DNA from: Anisus vortex
Lineage: Eukaryota; Mollusca; Gastropoda; Planorbidae
Assembly: GCA_949126835.1 (NCBI GenBank)
Contig: CASBPS010000046.1
Location: 124,001 to 188,000, forward strand
Direction of reading: 5' to 3'
DNA: 64,000 nt
A program made the translations under genes and the position numbers. Positions 1 to 10,253 of this stretch are shown here, one piece after another (the stretch's first letter is position 1; every line of letters starts with the position of its first letter). The notes under the pieces were generated by a model. That model searched no databases and was not told the DNA's origin. It worked only from the letters and a program-made list of their open reading frames with translations.

Positions 1-49
1 AGCCAAACCAAGAAATCTGCTATTCAAGTCGTTGTACGGTTTGTGGAAA

Positions 50-89
50 AGCCAAAACCACAAATCTGCTTTTGTACGGCCAGAAAAGG
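50..89 (+). repeat. Representative short (S) monomer, 40 bp
   Basis: Example of the 40-bp class. It has AGCCAAAACC, ACAAATCTGC, TTTTGTACGG and an A-rich tail CCAGAAAAGG. Other S variants replace the third block with TGTATTACGG, TGTGTTACGG, TGTTTTACGG or TGTGTTACTA, and the tail with CTAGTAGAGA, CCAGTAGAGA, CGAAAAGAGA or CCAAAAGAGA. These combinations let individual S monomers be told apart and define position within a higher-order repeat. This consensus has no stop codon in any of the six frames, which explains the many spurious open frames in the array. Confidence 0.95.
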
Positions 90-138
90 AGCCAAAACCA
101 GAAATCTGCTTTTCAAGTCGTTGTACGGTTTCTGGAGA
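90..138 (+). repeat. Representative long (L) monomer, 49 bp
   Basis: Example of the 49-bp class. It aligns with the S monomer throughout except for nine extra bases, CAAGTCGTT, between the TTTT of the core and GTACGG. L monomers therefore carry two CpG sites (in GTCGTT and TACGG), where S normally has one. Tails vary: TTTCTGGAGA, ATTGTGGAAA, CCAGAAAAGA, or a 50-bp form ending TTTGTGGAGAG. S and L often alternate, giving an 89-bp S+L dimer, which is also the size of several deletions in the array. Confidence 0.95.
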
Positions 139-267
139 AGCCAAAACCACAAATCTGCTTTTGTACGGCTAGTAGAGAAGCCAAAACCACAAATCTGCTG
201 TATTACGGCGAAAAAAGGACCCAAAACCACAAATCTGCTATTCAAGTCGTTGTACGGCCAGAACAGA

Positions 268-318
268 AGCACCATTACCACAAATCTGCTAGTCAAGTCG
301 TTGTACGGTTTGTGGAGA
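268..318 (+). repeat. 51-bp marker monomer (AGCACCATTACC variant)
   Basis: First copy of an L variant that starts AGCACCATTACC instead of AGCCAAAACC, is 51 bp long, and continues CTGCTAGTCAAG. It recurs through the whole window, for example at 1558, 1826, 2808, 3404, 4078, 4584, 5259, 5934, 6302, 6808, 7404, 7772, 8278, 8874, 9152, 9658, 10254 and 11494. It is nearly always preceded by an L monomer with tail CCAGAACAGA or CCAGAATAGA, and usually followed by a 49-bp monomer with CAACAAATC and a 50-bp monomer with CTAGAAATC. I used it as the zero point of each segment. Confidence 0.93.
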
Positions 319-1259
319 AGCCAAAACAACAAATCTGCTTTTTAAGTCCTTGTACGGCCAGAAAAGAAGCCAAAACTAGAAATCTGCTATTCAAGTCGTT
401 GTACGGTTTGTGGAGAGAGCCAAAACCACAAATCTGCTGTGTTACTACCAAAAGAGAAGCTGAAACCACAAATCTTCTTTTCAAGTCGTTGTACGGCCAG
501 AAAAAAAGCCAAAACCAGAAATCTGCTATTTTACGGCCAGAAAAGGAGCCAAAACAAGAAATCTGCTATTCAAGTCGTTGTACGGACTGTGGAAACGCCA
601 AAACCACAAATCTGCTTTTGTAAGGCCAGTAGAGAAGCCAAAACCACAAATCTGCTGTTTTACGGTTAGAAAAGAAGCCAAAACAAGAAATCTGCTATTC
701 AAGACGTTGTACGGATTGTGGAAAAGCCAAAACCACAAATCTGCTTTTGTACGGCCAGAATAGGAGCCAAAACCAGAAATCTGCTTTTCAAGTCGTTGTA
801 CGGTTTCTGGAGAAGCCAAAACCACAAATCTGCTTTTGTACGGCCAGAAAAGGAGCCAAAACAAGAAATCTGCTTTTCAAGTCGTTGTACGGTTTCTGGA
901 GAAGCCAAAACCACAAATCTGCTTTTGTACGGCTAGTAGAGAAGCCAAAACCACAAATCTGCAGTATTACGGCGAAAAGAGAAGCCAAAACCACAAATCT
1001 GCTGTGTTACGGCCAAAAGAGAAGCTGAAACCACAAATCTTCTTTTCAAGTCGTTGTACGGCCAGAAAAAAAGCCAAAACCAGAAATCTGCTGTTTTACG
1101 GCCAGAAAAGGAGTCAAAACCACAAATCTGCTGTTTTACGGCCAAAAGAGAAGCCAAAAACATAAATCTGCTGTGTTACGGCCAAAAGAGAAGCTAAAAC
1201 CACAAATCTTCTTTTCAAGTCGTTGTACGGCCAGAAAAGAAGCCAAAACCAGAAATCTG

Positions 1260-1575
1260 CTATTCAAGTCGTTGTACGGTTTGTGGAGAGACCCAAAACC
1301 ATAAATCTGCTGTGTTACGGCCAAAAGAGAAGCTAAAACCACAAATCTTCTTGTCAAGTCGTTGTACGGCCAGAAAATAAGCCAAAACAAGAAATCTGCT
1401 TTTCAAGTCTTTGTACGGTTTCTGAAGAAGCCAAAACCACAAATCTGCTTTTGTACGGCCAGTAGAGAAGCCAAAACCACAAATCTGCTGTATTACGGCG
1501 AAAAGAGAAGCCAAAACCACAAATCTGCTATTCAAGTCGTTGTACGGCCAGAACAGAAGCACCATTACCACAAAT
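1260..1575 (+). repeat. Linker segment with an 89-bp deletion
   Basis: Bases 1,260 to about 1,395 match 25,853 onward at offset 24,593, and from about 1,395 onward the offset becomes 24,682. The difference of 89 bp equals exactly one S+L dimer, missing here relative to the copy near 26 kb. The segment includes a monomer starting ACCCAAAACC at 1,291 and an AATAAGCC variant near 1,378 that is also seen near 19,100 and 25,970. It joins a 1,240-type block to the 2,252-type array. Confidence 0.85.
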
Positions 1576-3827
1576 CTGCTATTCAAGTCGTTGTACGGAT
1601 TGTGGAAAAGCCAAAACCACAAATCTGCTTTTGTACGACCAGAAAAGGAGCCAAAACCAGAAATCTGCTTTTCAAGTCGTTGTACGGTTTCTGGAGAAGC
1701 CAAAACCACAAATCTGCTTTTGTACGGCTAGTAGAGAAGCCAAAACCACAAATCTGCTGTATTTGGCGAAAAGAGAAGCCAAAACCACAAATCTGCTATT
1801 CAAGTCGTTGTACGGCCAGAACAGAAGCACCATTACCACAAATCTGCTAGTCAAGTCGTTGTACGGTTTGTTGAGAAGCCAAAACAACAAATCTGCTTTT
1901 TAAGTCCTTGTACGGCCAGAAAAAAAGCCAAAACTAGAAATCTGCTATTCAAGTCGTTGTACGGTTTATGGAGAGAGCCAAAACCATAAATCTGCTGTTT
2001 TACGGCCAAAAGAGAAGCTAAAACCACAAATCTTCTTGTCAAGTCGTTGTACGGCCAGAAAAGAAGCCAAAACAAGAAATCTGCTATTCAAGTCGTTATA
2101 CGGATTGTGGAAAAGCCAAAACCTCAAATCTGCTTTTGTACGGCCAGAAAAGGAGCCAAAACAAGAAATCTGCTTTTCAAGTCGTTGTACGGTTTCTGGA
2201 GAAGCCAAAACCACAAATCTGCTTTTGTACGGCTAGTAGAGAAGCCAAAACCACAAATCTGCAGTATTACGGCGAAAAGAGAAGCCAAAACCACAAATCT
2301 GCTGTGTTACGGCCAAAAGAGAAGCTGAAACCACAAATCTTCTTTTCAAGTCGTTGTACGGCCAGAAAAAAAGCCAAAACCAGAAATCTGCTGTTTTACG
2401 GCCAGAAAAGGAGCCAAAACCACAAATCTGCTGTTTTACGGCCAAAAGAGAAGCCAAAAACATAAATCTGCTGTGTTACGGCCAAAAGAGAAGCTAAAAC
2501 CACAAATCTTCTTTTCAAGTCGTTGTACGGCCAGAAAAGAAGCCAAAACCAGAAATCTGCTATTCAAGTCGTTGTACGGATTGTGGAAAAGCCAAAACCA
2601 CAAATCTGCTTTTGTACGGCCAGAATAGGAGCCAAAACTAGAAATCTGCTTTTCAAGTCGTTGTACGGTTTCTGGAGAAGCCAAAACCACAAATCTGCTT
2701 TTGTACGGCCAGTAGAGAAGCCAAAACCACAAATCTGCTGTATTACGGCGAAAAGAGAAGCCAAAACCACAAATCTGCTATTCAAGTCGTTGTACGGCCA
2801 GAACAGAAGCACCATTACCACAAATCTGCTAGTCAAGTCGTCGTACGGTTTGTGGAGAAGCCAAAACAACAAATCTGCTTTTTAAGTCCTTGTACGGCCA
2901 GAAAAGAAGCCAAAACTAGAAATCTGCTATTCAAGTCGTTGTACGGTTTGTGGAGAGAGCCAAAACCATAAATCTGCTGTTTTATGGCCAGAAAAGAAGC
3001 CAAAACAAGAAATCTGCTATTCAAGTCGTTGTACGGTTTGTTGAGAGAGCCTAAACCATAAATCTGCTGTGTTACGGCCAAAAGAGAAGCTAAGACCACA
3101 AATCTTCTTGTCAAGTCGTTGTACGGCCAGAAAAGAAGCCAAACCAAGAAATCTGCTATTCAAGTCGTTGTACGGATTGTGGAAAAGCCAAAACCACAAA
3201 TCTGCTTTTGTACGGCCAGAAAAGGAGCCAAAACCAGAAATCTGCTTTTCAAGTCGTTGTACGGTTTCTGGAGAAGCCAAAACCACAAATCTGCTTTTGT
3301 ACGGCTAGTAGAGAAGCCAAAACCACAAATCTGCTGTATTACGGCGAAAAAAGAACCCAAAACCACAAATCTGCTATTCAAGTCGTTGTACGGCCAGAAC
3401 AGAAGCACCATTACCACAAATCTGCTAGTCAAGTCGTTGTACGGTTTGTGGAGAAGCCAAAACAACAAATCTGCTTTTTAAGTCCTTGTACGGCCAGAAA
3501 AGAAGCCAAAACTTGAAATTTGCTATTGAAGTCGTTGTACGGTTTGTGGAGAGAGCCAAAACCACAAATCTGCTGTGTTACTACCAAAAGAGAAGCTGAA
3601 ACCACAAATCTTCTTTTCAAGTCGTTGTACGGCCAGAAAAAAAGCCAAAACCAGAAATCTGCTGTTTTACGGCCAGAAAAGGAGCCAAAACAAGAAATCT
3701 GCTATTCAAGTCGTTGTACGGACTGTGGAAACGCCAAAACCACAAATCTGCTTTTGTAAGGCCAGTAGAGAAGCCAAAACCACAAATCTGCTGTTTTACG
3801 GTTAGAAAAGAAGCCAAAACAAGAAAT
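1576..3827 (+). repeat. 2,252-bp HOR, copy in the left array
   Basis: This is a complete 2,252-bp unit in the register of the copies at 26,258 and 28,510 (offset 24,682). Between markers it contains segments of 982 bp (1,826-2,807, 22 monomers), 596 bp (2,808-3,403, 13 monomers) and 674 bp (3,404-4,077, 15 monomers), together 50 monomers. Distinguishing variants are CTGCAGTATTACGG near 2,261, TTTTATGGCC near 2,981, AAACTTGAAATTTGC near 3,510 and GTCGTCGTACGG near 2,837. The monomer lengths sum exactly to 2,252 when parsed one by one. Confidence 0.92.
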
Positions 3828-4246
3828 CTGCTATTCAAGTCGTTGTACGGATTGTGGAAAAGCCAAAACCACAAATCTGCTTTTGTACGGCCAGAAAAGG
3901 AGCCAAAACCAGAAATCTGCTTTTCAAGTCGTTGTACGGTTTCTGGAGAAGCCAAAACCACAAATCTGCTTTTGTACGGCTAGTAGAGAAGCCAAAACCA
4001 CAAATCTGCTGTATTTGGCGAAAAGAGAAGCCAAAACCACAAATCTGCTATTCAAGTCGTTGTACGGCCAGAACAGAAGCACCATTACCACAAATCTGCT
4101 AGTCAAGTCGTTGTACGGTTTGTTGAGAAGCCAAAACAACAAATCTGCTTTTTAAGTCCTTGTACGGCCAGAAAAAAAGCCAAAACTAGAAATCTGCTAT
4201 TCAAGTCGTTGTACGGTTTATGGAGAGAGCCAAAACCATAAATCTG
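3828..4246 (+). repeat. 2,252-bp HOR, partial copy
   Basis: The stretch repeats the start of the preceding unit at a shift of 2,252 and then departs at 4,247, where CTGCTGTGTTACGG replaces CTGCTGTTTTACGG. Downstream the array follows the 1,350-type arrangement. The same transition occurs at 31,180 in the right-hand duplicate, so the two junctions share one origin. Confidence 0.85.
3990..4028 (+). repeat. 39-bp S variant (TATTTGGCG)
   Basis: This short monomer reads TGTATTTGGCG where its relatives read TGTATTACGGCG, a loss of one base that also removes the CpG. The variant occurs once per 2,252-bp unit (near 1,762, 4,014, 26,446, 28,698 and 30,950) and in related segments near 12,335, 20,184, 22,902, 41,000, 48,950, 57,738 and 61,470. 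It is a useful lineage marker, because independent origin of the same change at the same position within the same segment is unlikely. Confidence 0.88.
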
Positions 4247-5933
4247 CTGTGTTACGGCCAAAAGAGAAGCTAAAACCACAAATCTTCTTGTCAAGTCGTT
4301 GTACGGCCAGAAAAGAAGCCAAAACAAGAAATCTGCTATTCAAGTCGTTATACGGATTGTGGAAAAGCCAAGACCTCAAATCTGCTTTTGTACGGCCAGA
4401 AAAGGAGCCAAAACAAGAAATCTGCTTTTCAAGTCGTTGTAAGGTTTCTGGAGAAGCCAAAACCACAAATCTGCTTTTGTACGGCTAGTAGAGAAGCCAA
4501 AACCACAAATCTGCTGTATTACGGCGAAAAGAGAAGCCAAAACCACAAATCTGCTATTCAAGTCGTTGTACGGCCAGAACAGAAGCACCATTACCACAAA
4601 TCTGCTAGTCAAGTCGTTGTACGGTTTGTGGAGAAGCCAAAACAACAAATCTGCTTTTTAAGTCCTTGTACGGCCAGAAAAGAAGCCAAAACTAGAAATC
4701 TGCTATTCAAGTCGTTGTACGGTTTGTGGAGAGAGCCAAAACCACAAATCTGCTGTGTTACGGCCAAAAGAGAAGCTGAAACCACAAATCTTCTTTTCAA
4801 GTCGTTGTACGGCCAGAAAAAAAGCCAAAACCAGAAAACTGCTGTTTTACGGCCAGAAAAGGAGCCAAAACCACAAATCTGCTGTTTTACGGCCAAAAGA
4901 GAAGCCAAAACCATAAATCTGCTGTGTTACGGCCAAAAGAGAAGCTAAAACCACAAATCTTCTTTTCAAGTCGTTGTACTGCCAGAAAAGAAGCCAAAAC
5001 AAGAAATCTGCTATTCAAGTCGTTGTACGGATTGTGGAAAAGCCAAAACCACAAATCTGCTTTTGTACGGCCAGAAAAGGAGCCAAAACCAGAAATCTGC
5101 TTTTCAAGTCGTTGTACGGTTTCTGGAGAAGCCAAAACCACAAATCTGCTTTTGTACGGCTAGTAGAGAAGCCAAAACCACAAATCTGCTGTATTACGGC
5201 GAAAAAAGAACCCAAAACCACAAATCTGCTATTCAAGTCGTTGTACGGCCAGAACAGAAGCACCATTACCACAAATCTGCTAGTCAAGTCGTTGTACGGT
5301 TTGTGGAGAAGCCAAAACAACAAATCTGCTTTTTAAGTCCTTGTACGGCCAGAAAAGAAGCCAAAACTAGAAATCTGCTATTCAAGTCGTTGTACGGTTT
5401 GTGGAGAGAGCCAAAACCACAAATCTGCTGTGTTACTACCAAAAGAGAAGCTGAAACCACAAATCTTCTTTTCAAGTCGTTGTACGGCCAGAAAAAAAGC
5501 CAAAACCAGAAATCTGCTGTTTTACGGCCAGAAAAGGAGCCAAAACAAGAAATCTGCTATTCAAGTCGTTGTACGGACTGTGGAAACGCCAAAACCACAA
5601 ATCTGCTTTTGTAAGGCCAGTAGAGAAGCCAAAACCACAAATCTGCTGTTTTACGGTTAGAAAAGAAGCCAAAACAAGAAATCTGCTATTCAAGTCGTTG
5701 TACGGATTGTGGAAAAGCCAAAACCACAAATCTGCTTTTGTACGGCCAGAATAGGAGCCAAAACCAGAAATCTTCTTTTCAAGTCGTTGTACGGTTTCTG
5801 GAGAAGCCAAAACCACAAATCTGCTTTTGTACGGCCAGTAGAGAAGCCAAAACCACAAATCTGCGTTATTACGGCGAAAAGAGAAGCCAAAACCACAAAT
5901 CTGCTATTCAAGTCGTTGTACGGCCAGAACAGA
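4247..5933 (+). repeat. 1,350-type HOR block (two 675-bp halves)
   Basis: From 4,584 to 5,933 there are two consecutive 675-bp marker-to-marker segments. The first (4,584-5,258) parses into 15 monomers, with lengths summing to 675. The halves differ: the first has CTGCTGTGTTACGGCC and three S monomers in a row (4,823-4,942), the second has TTACTACC, CGCCAAAACC and GTAAGG variants. The region 3.5-5.87 kb matches 11.84-14.19 kb at offset 8,319 and 30.45-32.8 kb at offset 26,934, later 26,932. Private changes include a GTACTGCC monomer near 4,977. Confidence 0.9.
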
Positions 5934-7403
5934 AGCACCATTACCACAAATCTGCTAGTCAAGTCGTTGTACGGTTTGTAGAGAAGCCAAAACAACAAAT
6001 CTGCTTTTTAAGTCCTTGTACGGCCAGAAAAGAAGCCAAAACTAGAAATCTGCTATTCAAGTCATTGTACGGTTTGTGGAGAGAGCCAAAACCATAAATC
6101 TGTTTTTGTACGGCCAGAAAAGGAGCCAAAACCAGAAATCTGCTTTTTAAGTCTTTGTACGGTTTCTGGAGAAGCCAAAACCACAAATCTGCTTTTGTAC
6201 GGCCAGTAGAGAAGCCAAAACCACAAATCTGCTGTATTACGGCGAAAAGAGAAGCCAAAACCACAAATCTGCTATTCAAGTCGTTGTACGGCCAGAACAG
6301 AAGCACCATTACCACAAATCTGCTAGTCAAGTCGTTGTACGGTTTGTTGAGAAGCCAAAACAACAAATCTGCTTTTCAAGTCCTTGTACGGCCAGAAAAG
6401 AAGCCAAAACTAGAAATCTGCTATTCAAGTCGTTGTACGGTTTGTGGAGAGACCCAAAACCATAAATCTGCTGTGTTACGGCCAAAAGAGAAGCTAAAAC
6501 CACAAATCTTCTTGTCAAGTCGTTGCACGGCCAGAAAAGAAGCCAAAACAAGAAATCTGCTATTCAAGTCGTTATACAGATTGTGGAAAAGCCAAAACCT
6601 CAAATCTGCTTTTGTACGGCCAGAAAAGGAGCCAAAACAAGATATCTGCTTTTCAAGTCTTTGTACGGTTTCTGGAGAAGCCAAAACCACAAATCTGCTT
6701 TTGTACGACCAGTAGAGAAGCCAAAACCACAAATCTGCTGTATTACGGCGAAAAGAGAAGCCAAAACCACAAATCTGCTATTCAAGTCGTTGTACGGCCA
6801 GAATAGAAGCACCATTACCACAAATCTGCTAGTCAAGTCGTCGTACGGTTTGTGGAGAAGCCAAAACAACAAATCTGCTTTTTAAGTCCTTGTACGGCCA
6901 GAAAAGAAGCCAAAACTAGAAATCTGCTATTCAAGTCGTTGTACGGTTTGTGGAGAGAGCCAAAACCATAAATCTGCTCTTTTATGGCCAGAAAAGAAGC
7001 CAAAACAAGAAATCTGCTATTCAAGTCGTTGTACGGTTTGTTGAGAGAGCCTAAACCATAAATCTGCTGTGTTACGGCGAAAAGAGAAGCTAAAACCACA
7101 AATCTTCTTGTCAAGTCGTTGTACGGCCAGAAAAGAAGCCAAACCAAGAAATCTGCTATTCAAGTCGTTGTACGGATTGTGGAAAAGCCAAAACCACAAA
7201 TCTGCTTTTGTACGGCCAGAAAAGGAGCCAAAACCAGAAATCTGCTTTTCAAGTCGTTGTACGGTTTCTGGAGAAGCCAAAACCACAAATCTGCTTTTGT
7301 ACGGCTAGTAGAGAAGCCAAAACCACAAATCTGCTGTATTACGGCGAAAAAAGAACCCAAAACCACAAATCTGCTATTCAAGTCGTTGTACGGCCAGAAC
7401 AGA
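5934..7403 (+). repeat. 1,470-bp HOR, copy 1 (32 monomers)
   Basis: A fully parsed 32-monomer unit made of marker segments of 368 bp (8 monomers), 506 bp (11 monomers) and 596 bp (13 monomers). Monomer lengths add up to exactly 1,470. Diagnostic variants, in order, are TTTGTAGAGA at the end of the marker monomer, GTCATTGTACGG near 6,062, CTGTTTTTGTACGG near 6,100, GTTGCACGG near 6,524, GTTATACAGATT near 6,573, AAGATATCTGC near 6,640, GTACGACCAG near 6,706 and CTCTTTTATGG near 6,977. The next copy follows directly. Confidence 0.94.
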
Positions 7404-8873
7404 AGCACCATTACCACAAATCTGCTAGTCAAGTCGTTGTACGGTTTGTAGAGAAGCCAAAACAACAAATCTGCTTTTTAAGTCCTTGTACGGCCAGAAA
7501 AGAAGCCAAAACTAGAAATCTGCTATTCAAGTCATTGTACGGTTTGTGGAGAGAGCCAAAACCATAAATCTGTTTTTGTACGGCCAGAAAAGGAGCCAAA
7601 ACCAGAAATCTGCTTTTTAAGTCTTTGTACGGTTTCTGGAGAAGCCAAAACCACAAATCTGCTTTTGTACGGCCAGTAGAGAAGCCAAAACCACAAATCT
7701 GCTGTATTACGGCGAAAAGAGAAGCCAAAACCACAAATCTGCTATTCAAGTCGTTGTACGGCCAGAACAGAAGCACCATTACCACAAATCTGCTAGTCAA
7801 GTCGTTGTACGGTTTGTTGAGAAGCCAAAACAACAAATCTGCTTTTCAAGTCCTTGTACGGCCAGAAAAGAAGCCAAAACTAGAAATCTGCTATTCAAGT
7901 CGTTGTACGGTTTGTGGAGAGACCCAAAACCATAAATCTGCTGTGTTACGGCCAAAAGAGAAGCTAAAACCACAAATCTTCTTGTCAAGTCGTTGCACGG
8001 CCAGAAAAGAAGCCAAAACAAGAAATCTGCTATTCAAGTCGTTATACAGATTGTGGAAAAGCCAAAACCTCAAATCTGCTTTTGTACGGCCAGAAAAGGA
8101 GCCAAAACAAGATATCTGCTTTTCAAGTCTTTGTACGGTTTCTGGAGAAGCCAAAACCACAAATCTGCTTTTGTACGACCAGTAGAGAAGCCAAAACCAC
8201 AAATCTGCTGTATTACGGCGAAAAGAGAAGCCAAAACCACAAATCTGCTATTCAAGTCGTTGTACGGCCAGAATAGAAGCACCATTACCACAAATCTGCT
8301 AGTCAAGTCGTCGTACGGTTTGTGGAGAAGCCAAAACAACAAATCTGCTTTTTAAGTCCTTGTACGGCCAGAAAAGAAGCCAAAACTAGAAATCTGCTAT
8401 TCAAGTCGTTGTACGGTTTGTGGAGAGAGCCAAAACCATAAATCTGCTCTTTTATGGCCAGAAAAGAAGCCAAAACAAGAAATCTGCTATTCAAGTCGTT
8501 GTACGGTTTGTTGAGAGAGCCTAAACCATAAATCTGCTGTGTTACGGCGAAAAGAGAAGCTAAAACCACAAATCTTCTTGTCAAGTCGTTGTACGGCCAG
8601 AAAAGAAGCCAAACCAAGAAATCTGCTATTCAAGTCGTTGTACGGATTGTGGAAAAGCCAAAACCACAAATCTGCTTTTGTACGGCCAGAAAAGGAGCCA
8701 AAACCAGAAATCTGCTTTTCAAGTCGTTGTACGGTTTCTGGAGAAGCCAAAACCACAAATCTGCTTTTGTACGGCTAGTAGAGAAGCCAAAACCACAAAT
8801 CTGCTGTATTACGGCGAAAAAAGAACCCAAAACCACAAATCTGCTATTCAAGTCGTTGTACGGCCAGAACAGA
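7404..8873 (+). repeat. 1,470-bp HOR, copy 2
   Basis: Follows copy 1 without a gap at a shift of exactly 1,470. I found no difference between the two copies across their length, including all the diagnostic variants. Identity ends just past the copy, where the marker monomer tail returns from TTTGTAGAGA to TTTGTGGAGA near 8,920. Such near-perfect identity in neighbouring copies indicates a very recent duplication, or an assembly artefact. Confidence 0.93.
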
Positions 8874-10253
8874 AGCACCATTACCACAAATCTGCTAGTC
8901 AAGTCGTTGTACGGTTTGTGGAGAAGCCAAAACAACAAATCTGCTTTTTAAGTCCTTGTACGGCCAGAAAAGAAGCCAAAACTAGAAATCTGCTATTCAA
9001 GTCTTTGTACGGTTTCTGGAGAAGCCAAAACCACAAATCTGCTTTTGTACGGCCAGTAGAGAAGCCAAAACCACAAATCTGCTGTATTACGGCGAAAAGA
9101 GAAGCCAAAACCACAAATCTGCTATTCAAGTCGTTGTACGGCCAGAACAGAAGCACCATTACCACAAATCTGCTAGTCAAGTCGTTGTACGGTTTGTTGA
9201 GAAGCCAAAACAACAAATCTGCTTTTCAAGTCCTTGTACGGCCAGAAAAGAAGCCAAAAGTAGAAATCTGCTATTCAAGTCGTTGTACGGTTTGTGGAGA
9301 GACCCAAAACCATAAATCTGCTGTGTTACGGCCAAAAGAGAAGCTAAAACCACAAATCTTCTTGTCAAGTCGTTGCACGGCCAGAAAAGAAGCCAAAACA
9401 AGAAATCTGCTATTCAAGTCGTTATACAGATTGTGGAAAAGCCAAAACCTCAAATCTGCTTTTGTACGGCCAGAAAAGGAGCCAAAACAAGATATCTGCT
9501 TTTCAAGTCTTTGTACGGTTTCTGGAGAAGCCAAAACCACAAATCTGCTTTTGTACGGCCAGTAGAGAAGCCAAAACCACAAATCTGCTGTATTACGGCG
9601 AAAAGAGAAGCCAAAACCACAAATCTGCTATTCAAGTCGTTGTACGGCCAGAATAGAAGCACCATTACCACAAATCTGCTAGTCAAGTCGTCGTACGGTT
9701 TGTGGAGAAGCCAAAACAACAAATCTGCTTTTTAAGTCCTTGTACGGCCAGAAAAGAAGCCAAAACTAGAAATCTGCTATTCAAGTCGTTGTACGGTTTG
9801 TGGAGAGAGCCAAAACCATAAATCTGCTGTTTTATGGCCAGAAAAGAAGCCAAAACAAGAAATCTGCTATTCAAGTCGTTGTACGGTTTGTTGAGAGAGC
9901 CTAAACCATAAATCTGCTGTGTTACGGCCAAAAGAGAAGCTAAAACCACAAAACTTCTTGTCAAGTCGTTGTACGGCCAGAAAAGAAGCCAAACCAAGAA
10001 ATCTGCTATTCAAGTCGTTGTACGGATTGTGGAAAAGCCAAAACCACAAATCTGCTTTTGTACGGCCAGAAAAGGAGCCAAAACCAGAAATCTGCTTTTC
10101 AAGTCGTTGTACGGTTTCTGGAGAAGCCAAAACCACAAATCTGCTTTTGTACGGCTAGTAGAGAAGCCAAAACCACAAATCTGCTGTATTACGGCGAAAA
10201 AAGGACCCAAAACCACAAATCTGCTATTCAAGTCGTTGTACGGCCAGAACAGA
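8874..10253 (+). repeat. 1,470-bp HOR, copy 3 with 90-bp deletion (1,380 bp)
   Basis: Marker segments are 278, 506 and 596 bp, so this copy is 90 bp shorter than its neighbours, all in the first segment. The lost DNA corresponds to one 50-bp and one 40-bp monomer; the junction lies near 8,995-9,005, where CTATTCAAGTC runs into TTTGTACGG. Point differences include G for C near 9,260 (AAAAGTAG), GTACGGCC for GTACGACC near 9,557, CTGCTGTTTTATGG for CTGCTCTTTTATGG near 9,828, and AAAACTTC near 9,952. The shortened form recurs at 34,336-35,715, 45,717 onward and in superblock C. Confidence 0.92.

Larger units (their letters stand above)
1..1279 (+). repeat. 1,240-type HOR block (partial)
   Basis: This stretch matches 9,987-11,265 at a constant offset of 9,986. 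I noticed only two differences, at base 40 or 41 (tail TTTGTGG here, ATTGTGG there) and at 1,114 (T here, C there). It also matches 35,449-36,727. The segment contains a monomer with TTACTACC near 447, one with the change CGCCAAAACC at 596, and a GTAAGG variant near 625. The block breaks off at about 1,279 inside the L-specific CAAGTCGTTGTACGG stretch, where the next bases switch to a different HOR type. Confidence 0.9.

Noticed and set aside
50..90. Promoters or terminators (A-rich tracts, T runs)
   Set aside because: The AAAA and TTTT runs occur in almost every monomer as part of the repeat, with no associated transcription unit.
108..132. CENP-B box-like motif in GTCGTTGTACGG
   Set aside because: The CENP-B box needs TTCG, four bases, A, two bases, then CGGG. 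Here TCG, four bases and A are followed at once by CGG, so the two-base spacing and the first T are missing. The match is not good enough to call.
8678..9565. Open reading frame of 295 codons on the plus strand (equivalents at 16,734, 45,521 and 53,487)
   Set aside because: It spans the satellite monomers only. Because 40 and 49 both leave remainder 1 on division by 3, each monomer shifts the frame and the product cycles through the three translations of one monomer. The length results from the 90-bp deletion removing a stop-bearing monomer. Comparable open frames exist in other frames and on the minus strand.
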